Positions 1 through 7,287 of a stretch of 9,951 nucleotides of DNA are shown piece after piece. The notes beneath the pieces were generated by a model. That model searched no databases, had not been told where the DNA came from, and saw only the letters and a list, made by a program, of their open reading frames with translations. Source of the stretch: Burkholderiaceae bacterium. Lineage in GTDB: Bacteria > Pseudomonadota > Gammaproteobacteria > Burkholderiales > Burkholderiaceae. Location: positions 1-9,951 of the forward strand of contig CANHMJ010000047.1 of assembly GCA_947461805.1 (NCBI GenBank). The letters run 5' to 3'. Position 1 is the stretch's first letter, and each line of letters starts with the position of its first letter. Both the position numbers and the translations under genes were made by a program.

Positions 1-2451
1 ATTACCGATCTGGATCCCCTCAAATACAACTTGCTGTTTGAGCGCTTTTTAAATCCAGAGCGGGTCTCCATGCCCGACTTTGATATCGACTTTTGCCAGC
101 ATGGGCGCGACCGCGTGATTCAGTACGTAAAAGATAAATACGGTAAAGATGCCGTTAGTCAAATCGCAACCTTTGGCACCATGGCAGCGAAAGCGGCTAT
201 TCGGGATGTGGGCCGCGTCTTGGAACAGGGCTATGGTTTTGTCGATAGCATCGCCAAGCTGGTGCCGTTTAAGCCCGGTCAACTCGTCACCATCGAGATG
301 GCCAAAAAAGAAGAAAAGCAGTTGGCTGAGCGTGAGCGCAATGAAGATGAAGTTCGGCAGCTCTTAGCACTTGCCCAACAACTCGAAGGTATGACCCGCA
401 ACGTGGGTATGCATGCCGGTGGCGTACTCATTGCCCCAGGAAAGTTAACGGATTTTTGTCCGCTGTATACGCAGGACTCAAAAGACCAAGACAGCAGCTC
501 GGTCATCAGTCAGTACGATAAAGATGACGTAGAGGCAATTGGGTTGGTCAAGTTTGACTTCTTGGGCTTAACTACACTCACCATCTTGGCCGCAGCAGAG
601 CGTTGGATTAAAGCACTGCACTCCGATCGCACAGATTGGAGTATCGGCGATATCACCTTAGAAGATCCTGCTGCATTTGAGGTGTTGAAATCTGCCAATA
701 CCGTTGCGGTCTTCCAGCTGGAAAGCCGGGGCATGCAGGGCATGCTCCGCGATGCAAAGCCCGATCGCTTTGAAGACATCATTGCTTTGGTAGCCTTATA
801 CCGCCCTGGTCCAATGGATCTGATTCCGGACTTTATTGCGCGTAAACATGGCCGTCAACAGGTCGAATATCCCGATCCCCGTATTGAGCCTGTGCTGCGC
901 GAAACCTACGGCATCATGGTCTATCAAGAACAGGTAATGCAGATGGCGCAAATGATTGGGGGCTACTCACTGGGTGGCGCCGATTTATTACGCCGTGCGA
1001 TGGGTAAGAAAAAGCCAGAAGAGATGGCGCAGCACCGCAAGATTTTTAGTGAGGGTGCCAAAAAGGGCGGTATTACTGAATTCAAGGCCAATGAGATTTA
1101 CGACTTGATGGAGCGCTTTGCGGGCTATGGATTTAATAAATCCCATGCTGCTGCCTACGCTTTGCTGGCCTATCAAACAGCATGGCTCAAAGCCCATTAC
1201 CCAGCTGAATTTATGGCCGGTAATTTATCGCTGGCGATGGATGATACAGATAAGGTAAAAATTCTGTATGACGATTGCTTGCAAAACCGCTTGCGGATAT
1301 TGCCGCCGGATATCAATACCGGCACTTATGAATTTACTCCCTTGCGCACCCAAGGGGTGCCGGCTGAAGAGCCCTTGACTGATATTCGCTATGGATTGGG
1401 CGCGGTACGCGGCACCGGCGAAGCAGCGATTGAGGCAATCGTTAAGGCGCGAGAAACGGGCGGACCGTTTACTGACCTATTTGATTTTTGTGCTCGGGTT
1501 GATCGGCGCCAAGTGAATCGCCGGGCAATTGAGGCGCTGATGCGCGCCGGTGCGTTTGACAGTTTGTATGCGGCGGGATCCAATCAAAAAGGCAAGCCAT
1601 ACGACATTCGCTCTACCTTACTGGCCTCATTAGCGCGGGCGATCGAGGCTGCAGAACAGGCCGAGGCATCGATTCATCAGGTGAGCTTGTTTGAAACCGC
1701 TGGTGAAACCGACCGCCATTTGCCCGAGCTCGTAACTGAGCCACCTTGGCCTGAAAAGAAGCGGCTACAGGAAGAAAAAACTGCCCTTGGCTTATGCCTT
1801 ACTGGCCACTTGTTTGATGCGTACCGCAATGAGGTAGCGCATTTTGTGCGCCAACCCTTAGTCAAGGTGACCGAAGGAAAAGACCAACTGCTGGCTGGCA
1901 TTATTACTTCGGCGCGGATGTTGACTGGTCAGCGAGGCCGAATGATGGTTGCCACCATCGATGATGGCACTGCGGCAATGGAAGTCATGCTCTACAGCGA
2001 AGTGTATGAGCCCAATCGATCTTGGCTAAAAGAAGATGAACTGCTGATCGCCAGAGTAAATGTCACGCCCGATAAGTTTTCAGGTGGCACGCGGATTGTG
2101 GCGGAGGCCGTTATGGATATCGCGGGCGCGCGTTTGCGCTTCGGACGTAATGTGCATTTACAGATGAATTCCGCGGTCGATCTGAAACTCTTCCGCAGCC
2201 AAATTAATCCGTATTTGATCAGCAATCGCCAACAACAAGCTAGGCCTGGCATGCCGCCAACTGGGGCGCCTAGTCCATTGGATGGCATTAAGGGATTGCC
2301 GCTCACTGCGGTGGTCACTGCCAGTGGCAGCGCTTGCTTAGTGCAGTTTCCGGATGATTTGCGGCTTTATCCCGACGATGCATGCCTGCATAGCCTGCAT
2401 CAATTGCTGGCCACAAACCAGGCCGATCCAGTGGCAGTGCAGTACGCCTAG
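1..2451 (+). CDS. dnaE: DNA polymerase III alpha subunit, C-terminal part (5' end outside window)
   Basis: Catalytic subunit of the replicative DNA polymerase. The reading frame is open from base 1, so the start and the N-terminal PHP domain (roughly 370 residues by comparison with E. coli DnaE) lie to the left; 816 residues are visible. The palm motif PDFDIDF at residues 25-31 carries two of the three catalytic aspartates (D28, D30), and KFDFLG near residue 186 carries the third (D186). The fingers region and a helix-hairpin-helix part follow (IRYGLGAVRGTGEAA, then the RRQVNRRAIEALMRAGAFD stretch). QVSLF at residues 560-564 (bases 1678-1692) fits the QxxLF beta-clamp binding motif. An OB-fold lies at about residues 625-710 (LLAGIITSARMLTGQRGRMM onward), then a C-terminal tail of the kind that contacts tau. 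No frameshift or missing catalytic residue is seen. It converges on the next gene with an 11-base gap. The family assignment is secure. Confidence 0.98.
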   Translation: MTDLDPLKYNLLFERFLNPERVSMPDFDIDFCQHGRDRVIQYVKDKYGKDAVSQIATFGTMAAKAAIRDVGRVLEQGYGFVDSIAKLVPFKPGQLVTIEMAKKEEKQLAERERNEDEVRQLLALAQQLEGMTRNVGMHAGGVLIAPGKLTDFCPLYTQDSKDQDSSSVISQYDKDDVEAIGLVKFDFLGLTTLTILAAAERWIKALHSDRTDWSIGDITLEDPAAFEVLKSANTVAVFQLESRGMQGMLRDAKPDRFEDIIALVALYRPGPMDLIPDFIARKHGRQQVEYPDPRIEPVLRETYGIMVYQEQVMQMAQMIGGYSLGGADLLRRAMGKKKPEEMAQHRKIFSEGAKKGGITEFKANEIYDLMERFAGYGFNKSHAAAYALLAYQTAWLKAHYPAEFMAGNLSLAMDDTDKVKILYDDCLQNRLRILPPDINTGTYEFTPLRTQGVPAEEPLTDIRYGLGAVRGTGEAAIEAIVKARETGGPFTDLFDFCARVDRRQVNRRAIEALMRAGAFDSLYAAGSNQKGKPYDIRSTLLASLARAIEAAEQAEASIHQVSLFETAGETDRHLPELVTEPPWPEKKRLQEEKTALGLCLTGHLFDAYRNEVAHFVRQPLVKVTEGKDQLLAGIITSARMLTGQRGRMMVATIDDGTAAMEVMLYSEVYEPNRSWLKEDELLIARVNVTPDKFSGGTRIVAEAVMDIAGARLRFGRNVHLQMNSAVDLKLFRSQINPYLISNRQQQARPGMPPTGAPSPLDGIKGLPLTAVVTASGSACLVQFPDDLRLYPDDACLHSLHQLLATNQADPVAVQYA

Positions 2452-2462
2452 CGTTCCTCGGT

Positions 2463-3263
2463 TTACCGTGATGCGTTCAGCGCTGCATGCGCACGAATTT
2501 TTTCATTAAGGCGTTCTCTGCTGCTTTTGTCATTCGATTGATCGCGTACTTTATGAAAAATATGAATGACTTCGGTCGCCCAAGCGCCTGATTTACGAAT
2601 AATCCCATTAGCCTGCAGCCTAAATACAAAATCGGCATCTTCATGGCCCCAGCCGAGCAGGGTTTCATCAAACCCGCCAATGGCTAAGGCATCCTTGCGC
2701 CAACAGGCCATGTTGCAGCCCTTGATGCGCCGCCAAACAAAAGTGCTATACAGCCTACGAGAATGATCACCAAACTTCACTAACAGCGGTAGTACTTTAT
2801 TGAGACCACCGCGCAAGCGGTAGGTAAGTGCATGACGTTTGAAACGCTCAAAGCTCCAATGCGGCCATGACAGTATTTCTTGGGCGAGCATGTTGTTTGA
2901 CAAAATACGACTGCCGGTGACGAGGTGGCCAGGCTCGGCTAGTTTTCTATGCTGGGCAATAAAATCCGGCTGCACAATGCAGTCGCCGTCTATAAATACA
3001 AGGTAATCGCCTTGGGCTGCGGCGATGGCCAAATTCCCAACCACGGTCTTGCGGCAGCCATCGTCTTCTATCCAAACATGCTCAATTGGCACTGGGAAAT
3101 CGGCTTGTATTTTCGTAATGAGTTCGCGGGTATCTGCGCGTGAGCCATCGTCGGCAATGATGACTTCAAAATCACGATCGGTCTGAGTCTTTAAAGACTC
3201 TAGCGACAGTCGCAATGCTTGCGGCCAATTGTAGGTTGCAACAATCACCGAAATCATGTTCAT
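2463..3263 (-). CDS. Family 2 glycosyltransferase with galactosyltransferase-type C-terminal motif
   Basis: A 266-residue cytoplasmic GT-A fold transferase that would move a sugar from a nucleotide-sugar donor to an unknown acceptor. The N-terminus ISVIVATYNWPQALRLSLES is typical of GT2. ADDGS (residues 37-41) and the metal-binding DGD (92-94) form the donor site. KGCNMACWRKDALAIGGFDE (181-200) followed by WGHEDADF (205-212) matches the C-terminal region of GT2/GT7-type galactosyltransferases and chondroitin-synthase-like enzymes, where the ED pair is thought to act in catalysis. There is no signal peptide or membrane helix. The start at 3263 overlaps the stop of the preceding glycosyltransferase as ATGA, and GGAG lies 8 bases upstream; the second Met (3257) would put that site 14 bases away. 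From its partner gene and nearby msbA I infer a role in LPS core or related surface glycan assembly. Donor and acceptor cannot be read from the sequence. Confidence 0.9.
   Translation of the reverse strand: MNMISVIVATYNWPQALRLSLESLKTQTDRDFEVIIADDGSRADTRELITKIQADFPVPIEHVWIEDDGCRKTVVGNLAIAAAQGDYLVFIDGDCIVQPDFIAQHRKLAEPGHLVTGSRILSNNMLAQEILSWPHWSFERFKRHALTYRLRGGLNKVLPLLVKFGDHSRRLYSTFVWRRIKGCNMACWRKDALAIGGFDETLLGWGHEDADFVFRLQANGIIRKSGAWATEVIHIFHKVRDQSNDKSSRERLNEKIRAHAALNASR
2474..2503 (+). terminator. Weak candidate terminator for dnaE
   Basis: A GCGC-TGCAT-GCGC hairpin (2480-2492) can be lengthened by CGT (2474-2476) pairing with ACG (2493-2495) if TCA bulges out. After AA comes a run of six T at 2498-2503. 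This is the layout of an intrinsic terminator read on the plus strand 25-50 bases after the dnaE stop. It lies inside the 3' coding end of the convergent glycosyltransferase, and the stem is short and bulged, so it may be chance. Confidence 0.3.
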
Positions 3264-4033
3264 GGTTTTTGCTCCACTCGGGATGCCTTGGCTAGTTCAC
3301 AGATTTTCATGTAACGGTAATACGATCCTTGGGCATTGGCCAGGGCAAGCGAAAAACCTTGGGGCCCATCCAGAAAACCGAGTCGTATAAAGTAGGTTCT
3401 AAAAAAAGACCAAGCCCCATGGCCAATCGCGGCTAGAGGGCTACTTCGCTTGCCTTTAGCAAAGGCTTGCTCGGCTGAGGCGCTGGAGTAGCGGTCAATT
3501 TTTTGTAGTACCTGCGAGTAGTTCATGAAGCTATAGTGCAGCATATGGTTTTTCAGCTTGACAACAGGACCCCCTGGAATAAGCCGCTCATGCACTAAGT
3601 CATTTGAAAACCGAGCAGTACCCCGCTGAAATAATCGATCTACGTAGTCGGGATTCCAGCCCGAATGGCGAATGAAGCGGCCGCAATACCAAGATAGTCT
3701 AGGGATCGCAAAACAGGTCACAGTGCCCGGTTTTTCTAAAACCCCTGCAATTTCCGCCTGAAGTTCTGGGGTTAAGCGCTCGTCGGCGTCAATAGACAGG
3801 ACCCAGTCGCTGGTGGCAAGGTCCAGTGCCCGGTTCTTTTGGGGGCCAAAACCAGGCCAATCAGGGGGCTGGGCAATGGTGGCGCCAAATTCCTGGGCGA
3901 TCGCAACTGTACCGTCCGTACTGGCCATATCGACGATAACCACTTGCTGTGGCAACCCGCCCAAGGAGGTAAGGCAGTCCCGCAGATTGGCTTCTTCGTT
4001 GCGAGTAATGAGTATCACGGATAAGGTGGGCAT
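3260..4033 (-). CDS. Family 2 glycosyltransferase, WaaE/KdtX-like (LPS inner-core sugar transferase)
   Basis: A 257-residue enzyme resembling the WaaE/KdtX/LgtF group, which adds a glucose to the first heptose of the LPS inner core on the cytoplasmic face of the inner membrane. Visible hallmarks are LSVILITRNEEANLRDCL at the N-terminus, VIVDMASTDGT (residues 32-42), DWPGFGPQKNRAL (58-70) which is very characteristic of this group, the metal-binding DADE (82-85), VHERL (147-151), and a C-terminal stretch GFLDGPQGFSLALANAQGSY (219-238). The start is well constrained: an in-frame TGA lies six bases before the ATG, so no longer form with a usual start codon exists. No Shine-Dalgarno is visible before it. 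The gene is divergent from msbA across 10 bases, and its stop overlaps the next glycosyltransferase start (ATGA), implying coupled translation. The family is clear; the exact sugar and acceptor are inferred from the family. Confidence 0.9.
   Translation of the reverse strand: MPTLSVILITRNEEANLRDCLTSLGGLPQQVVIVDMASTDGTVAIAQEFGATIAQPPDWPGFGPQKNRALDLATSDWVLSIDADERLTPELQAEIAGVLEKPGTVTCFAIPRLSWYCGRFIRHSGWNPDYVDRLFQRGTARFSNDLVHERLIPGGPVVKLKNHMLHYSFMNYSQVLQKIDRYSSASAEQAFAKGKRSSPLAAIGHGAWSFFRTYFIRLGFLDGPQGFSLALANAQGSYYRYMKICELAKASRVEQKP
3272..3275 (-). promoter_or_regulatory. Shine-Dalgarno site of the second glycosyltransferase
   Basis: GGAG on the minus strand, 8 bases before the ATG at 3263 and inside the last codons of the upstream glycosyltransferase. 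It supports the first of two closely spaced Met codons (3263 rather than 3257). It is one of the few clear ribosome binding sites in this window. Confidence 0.6.
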
Positions 4034-4034
4034 A

Positions 4035-4049
4035 ATTCATTATATGAAT
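4035..4049. promoter_or_regulatory. Perfect inverted repeat between divergent starts, possible operator
   Basis: ATTCAT-TAT-ATGAAT is a 15-base perfect inverted repeat with 6-base arms and a 3-base centre. It fills the space between the divergent glycosyltransferase start (4033) and msbA start (4044), and includes the msbA ATG. Its position suits a shared regulatory site, but an AT-rich repeat this short can arise by chance. Confidence 0.3.
4039..4044 (-). promoter_or_regulatory. TATAAT, possible -10 box for the glycosyltransferase pair
   Basis: A perfect TATAAT hexamer read on the minus strand, lying 5 bases before the glycosyltransferase ATG at 4033. If used, transcription would begin at or next to that A, giving a leaderless mRNA, which would fit the absence of a Shine-Dalgarno. 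I find no convincing -35 hexamer at 15-19 bases and no extended -10 TG, so this is weak. Confidence 0.2.
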
Positions 4050-5807
4050 GCCGACGACAGAATTGCCTTAAACCGCCTAATCCAGTACTTAAAACCCCAT
4101 ACCAAGACGATTATTGGGTCGGTTTTGGCTATGGCGCTGGTGGCTGCCGCTGAGACATCGATCCCTGCGCTGATGAAGCCGTTGCTCGATCGTGGTTTTA
4201 CCGGTGAGCTTGATGGCAGGTTATGGCTGGTTCCCATCTTTTTAGTCGGGCTGGCGTTTATTCGAGGTGGCGCTCAATTTCTGTCGAATTATTTGTTATC
4301 CAGAGTAATCAACGCAGTACTGCTGAAACTGCGTGAGCAGATGTTCCAAACATTGCTTCATGCCAAGACCGAGTTTTATCAAAAGAGTTCCGCATCCAGT
4401 TTGATTAATGCAGTTGTATTTGAGGTCAATAATGTTCTGAGCATCATGGGAACGATGTTGATTAGTTTGGTACGTGATTCGTTGACGGTGCTGGGTTTAT
4501 TGGGCTACCTGATTTACCTCAATTGGAAGTTAACCTTAGTGGTGTTGATCATTTTTCCGATCATCGCGTACATCATGAGCCTGATTAATCGCCGCTTGCG
4601 TGGCCTAAATCGGGAACAGCAGGCCATGACGAGCGAGCTTGCCTACATTGTGGAAGAGGCGGTCTCAGGACATAAAATTGTTAAGGTCCATGGCGGCGAA
4701 GCCTACGAGATGGGTCGGTTTACTGACAAGGCGGATCGCTTACGGCGCTTTGCACTTAAAACGGCAGTAGTAGGCGGTCTTAATCAGCCCATGACCCAGC
4801 TGGTTGCCTCAATGGCGCTCTCCGTCGTGCTCGTGATTGCGCTCTTGCAGTCCTCCACCGAAGGGACGACTGTTGGCGGCTTTGCTGCGTTTATCACGGC
4901 CATGTTGTTGATTATTTCCCCCATTAAACATTTGGCCGACATCAATCAGCCATTGCAGCGCGGCCTTACTGCGGCCGAGATGATTTTTGGTTTAATGGAT
5001 CAGCCGATTGAGGAAGATGACTCCCGTAAGGTTGGAGTCAAACGCATTGAAAAAGCAAAAGGTGCCATCGCCTTCCAAGACGTTTCCTTTTCGTATCAGC
5101 AAGACGCCAATCGGCAAGATGCCTTAAAGCATGTCAGTTTATCTATCCAAGCAGGTGAGGTAGTTGCCTTTGTGGGGCCGTCTGGCGGCGGTAAGTCGAC
5201 GCTAGTGAACTTGTTGCCGCGCTTTTTTAGACCTACTTCGGGCGCAATTGAGCTCGATGGCGTGAACCTAGAAGAGCTTTCTTTGTTTGATTTGCGACGC
5301 CAGATTGCATTTGTTAGCCAAGACGTCATCTTGTTTAACGACTCGATCGCAGCAAACGTGGCCTACGGTAGCGATGCTGTCAGCGGAATCGATCGGGGCC
5401 GTGTGATTGAGGCCCTAGAGGCAGCCAACTTGAGTAATCTAATGAGTGAGCTACCACAAGGTATTGATACCCTGATTGGGGATAACGGCAACCGACTCTC
5501 CGGTGGTCAGCGGCAGCGCTTAGCGATTGCTAGGGCCATTTATAAAGACGCCCCGATTTTGATCTTAGATGAAGCCACGTCGGCTCTCGATTCTGAATCC
5601 GAGCGTCAAGTTCAAGAAGCGCTGGATCGACTGATGGCTGGCCGTACTACTTTAGTGATTGCCCATCGCCTTTCTACGATTGAGCATGCGAGCCGCATTG
5701 TGGTACTAGAGCATGGGGAGGTTGTTGAAAACGGATCCCATGCTGAGCTGATTGAAAAAGGTGGCTTGTATAGCAATCTGCATCGACTACAATTTGCCAA
5801 TGCGTAA
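4044..5807 (+). CDS. msbA: Lipid A export ABC transporter, ATP-binding and permease protein MsbA
   Basis: A homodimeric inner-membrane ABC half-transporter that flips core-lipid A from the cytoplasmic to the periplasmic leaflet. With the ATG at 4044 it has 587 residues, close to E. coli MsbA (582). The N-terminal half has about six membrane helices (near residues 22-45, 60-82, 132-156, 157-180, 245-268, 275-295). The C-terminal ATPase domain shows Walker A GPSGGGKST (378-386, K384), a Q-loop in FVSQDVILFN, signature LSGGQRQRLAIARAI (485-499), Walker B LILDEATSALD with D509 and E510, and the H-loop IAHRLSTI (H541). The frame is open for 77 more codons upstream, but that part lies antisense to the glycosyltransferase. 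A GTG at 4026 or ATG at 4008 would add only 6 or 12 residues and cannot be excluded. AAGGTGGG at 4023-4030 is a distant ribosome-site candidate for 4044. The two neighbouring glycosyltransferases support the LPS role. Confidence 0.93.
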   Translation: MNADDRIALNRLIQYLKPHTKTIIGSVLAMALVAAAETSIPALMKPLLDRGFTGELDGRLWLVPIFLVGLAFIRGGAQFLSNYLLSRVINAVLLKLREQMFQTLLHAKTEFYQKSSASSLINAVVFEVNNVLSIMGTMLISLVRDSLTVLGLLGYLIYLNWKLTLVVLIIFPIIAYIMSLINRRLRGLNREQQAMTSELAYIVEEAVSGHKIVKVHGGEAYEMGRFTDKADRLRRFALKTAVVGGLNQPMTQLVASMALSVVLVIALLQSSTEGTTVGGFAAFITAMLLIISPIKHLADINQPLQRGLTAAEMIFGLMDQPIEEDDSRKVGVKRIEKAKGAIAFQDVSFSYQQDANRQDALKHVSLSIQAGEVVAFVGPSGGGKSTLVNLLPRFFRPTSGAIELDGVNLEELSLFDLRRQIAFVSQDVILFNDSIAANVAYGSDAVSGIDRGRVIEALEAANLSNLMSELPQGIDTLIGDNGNRLSGGQRQRLAIARAIYKDAPILILDEATSALDSESERQVQEALDRLMAGRTTLVIAHRLSTIEHASRIVVLEHGEVVENGSHAELIEKGGLYSNLHRLQFANA

Positions 5808-5820
5808 TCACAAAATAGAA

Positions 5821-5860
5821 CGTTAACTTAAGACAATATCGTATTGTTCTTGTTTGAACG
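5821..5860. terminator. Imperfect inverted repeat at the msbA/rng convergent junction, possible two-way terminator
   Basis: AAGACAATA (5830-5838), loop TCG, then TATTGTTCTT (5842-5851) pair over nine base pairs with one bulged T. CGTT (5821-5824) and AACG (5857-5860) could pair outside it. It straddles the rng stop codon and starts 13 bases after the msbA stop, a sensible place for a terminator shared by the converging genes. It is AT-rich and lacks a good T run on either side, so the call is tentative. Confidence 0.3.
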
Positions 5861-7286
5861 AGCCTTCTGCTTGCAGGCGAATCGGCTTCGCAACAAAATC
5901 CCCCAGCATGGCCAAAAACTGATTTTCTTCTTCCAGGAAGAGATCAATGACGTCGGGTGCTGCCACAATACGGAACTCTCTCGGATTGAATTGGCGATGC
6001 TCACGGACGATTTCCCGCAGGATTTCGTAGCAAATCGTTTGGGCTGTTTTGATTTCGCCTTTGCCGCTGCAGGTTGCGCAAGGCTCACACAAAATGTGGG
6101 CGAGGGATTCGCGCGTACGTTTGCGTGTCATTTCAACTAAACCTAATGCGGAGAACTGGCTGACCGTGCTGCGGGCATGGTCTCGCCCTAGGTTGCGCTT
6201 GAGTTCGCTTAATACAGCCTCTTGGTGTTCACGGTTGAGCATATCAATAAAATCAATAATGATGATGCCGCCTAAATTGCGCAAACGCAGCTGCCGCGCA
6301 ATGGCTTGCGCAGCTTCCAGATTGGTCTTAAAGACCGTGTCGTCCAGATTGCGCGCGCCAACATAACTGCCCGTGTTGACGTCAACGGTCGTCATCGATT
6401 CGGTTTGATCAATCATCAAGTAACCGCCTGACTTGAGATCGACACGGCGTCCCAAGGCTTTATTGATTTCCGCATCGACATAAAACAAATCAAATAAGGC
6501 CCGCTCGCCGCGATGCAAGGTTAGTTTGCCAACGAGGTTTGGCGTATATGTCTCCGCAAAGCGATTTAAGCGCTCAAAGTTTTCTGCCGAATCAACCCGT
6601 ATTTGCATGGTCTTATCGCTCGCCAGATCTCGTAATACGCGCTCTGCCAAACTCAAATCCTGAAAGAGCAGGGCGGGTGCGGATTTCTGATTCACCGAGG
6701 TCAAGATGGTTTCCCAGGTTTTTTTAAGGTAATGGAGGTCGAGTGTTAGTTCGGCATCCGTGGCATCTTGGGCAATGGTGCGCACAATAATGCCGCCGGT
6801 TTGATTGCTTGGCAGCAGTCCGGCGATGCGGGCTTTGATTGCCTCGCGCTCATCTTGATTTTCGATGCGTTGTGAGATGCCGATGTAGGGCTCATGGCTA
6901 GATTCTTTTTGCGATTGCGGCAAATATACTAAGTTGCGACCCGCAATACTGATCTGGGTTGTCAGGCGCGCACCTTTGGTGCCAAGCGGATCTTTTAACA
7001 CTTGCACAATTAAGGTTTGGCCTTCGTAGAGAACTTTTTCAATTTGGGTCTGCTGGCTCTGTTGAGCAATATCAGCCACATGCATGAATGCCGTGCGCTC
7101 GAGCCCCATCTCAATAAAAGCCGATTGCATCCCGGGCAGAACCCGAACTACTTTAGCCAGGTAAATATTGCCCACAATTCCCCGCTGGCGGGTGCGCTCA
7201 ATTTGCAGTTCTTGCACCGCTGCTTGTTGAATCAATGCCACCCGTGTTTCTTGGGGAGTAATGTTGATCAGAATCTCTTCGTTCAT
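5823..7286 (-). CDS. rng: Ribonuclease G
   Basis: Endoribonuclease of the RNase E/G family that matures the 5' end of 16S rRNA and takes part in mRNA decay. The product has 487 residues, matching E. coli RNase G (489) and lacking the long C-terminal scaffold of RNase E. After NEEILINITPQETRVALIQ comes an S1 RNA-binding domain (about residues 35-130, with GNIYLAKVVRVLPGMQSAFI). The DNase I-like catalytic part carries the metal-binding aspartates D302 (TTVDVNTGSYVG) and D345 (GGIIIIDFIDM). The zinc-link cysteines lie in CEPCATCSGKG (C403 and C406, with C400 nearby). The frame is open 44 codons further upstream, but that part overlaps maf and has no homology-like features. The ATG at 7286 sits one base after the maf stop (TAA-T-ATG) without a clear Shine-Dalgarno, suggesting translation coupled to maf. 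It is the last gene of the minus-strand run. Confidence 0.96.
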   Translation of the reverse strand: MNEEILINITPQETRVALIQQAAVQELQIERTRQRGIVGNIYLAKVVRVLPGMQSAFIEMGLERTAFMHVADIAQQSQQTQIEKVLYEGQTLIVQVLKDPLGTKGARLTTQISIAGRNLVYLPQSQKESSHEPYIGISQRIENQDEREAIKARIAGLLPSNQTGGIIVRTIAQDATDAELTLDLHYLKKTWETILTSVNQKSAPALLFQDLSLAERVLRDLASDKTMQIRVDSAENFERLNRFAETYTPNLVGKLTLHRGERALFDLFYVDAEINKALGRRVDLKSGGYLMIDQTESMTTVDVNTGSYVGARNLDDTVFKTNLEAAQAIARQLRLRNLGGIIIIDFIDMLNREHQEAVLSELKRNLGRDHARSTVSQFSALGLVEMTRKRTRESLAHILCEPCATCSGKGEIKTAQTICYEILREIVREHRQFNPREFRIVAAPDVIDLFLEEENQFLAMLGDFVAKPIRLQAEGSFKQEQYDIVLS

Positions 7287-7287
7287 A

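Noticed and set aside
1678..1692. QVSLF in DnaE as an unusual insertion
   Set aside because: It fits the expected beta-clamp binding motif at about the expected place in proteobacterial DnaE, so it is normal.
1992..2318. 108-codon open frame on the minus strand inside dnaE
   Set aside because: It lies fully antisense to a strongly conserved polymerase region, its translation shows no recognisable domain, and the plus-strand frame explains the sequence.
3813..4043. 77-codon upstream extension of the msbA frame
   Set aside because: It is antisense to the conserved N-terminal half of the WaaE-like glycosyltransferase, is not transporter-like, and MsbA from 4044 already has the full family length.
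6049..6366. 105-codon open frame on the plus strand inside rng
   Set aside because: Antisense to the catalytic region of RNase G; basic, low-information translation typical of a shadow frame.
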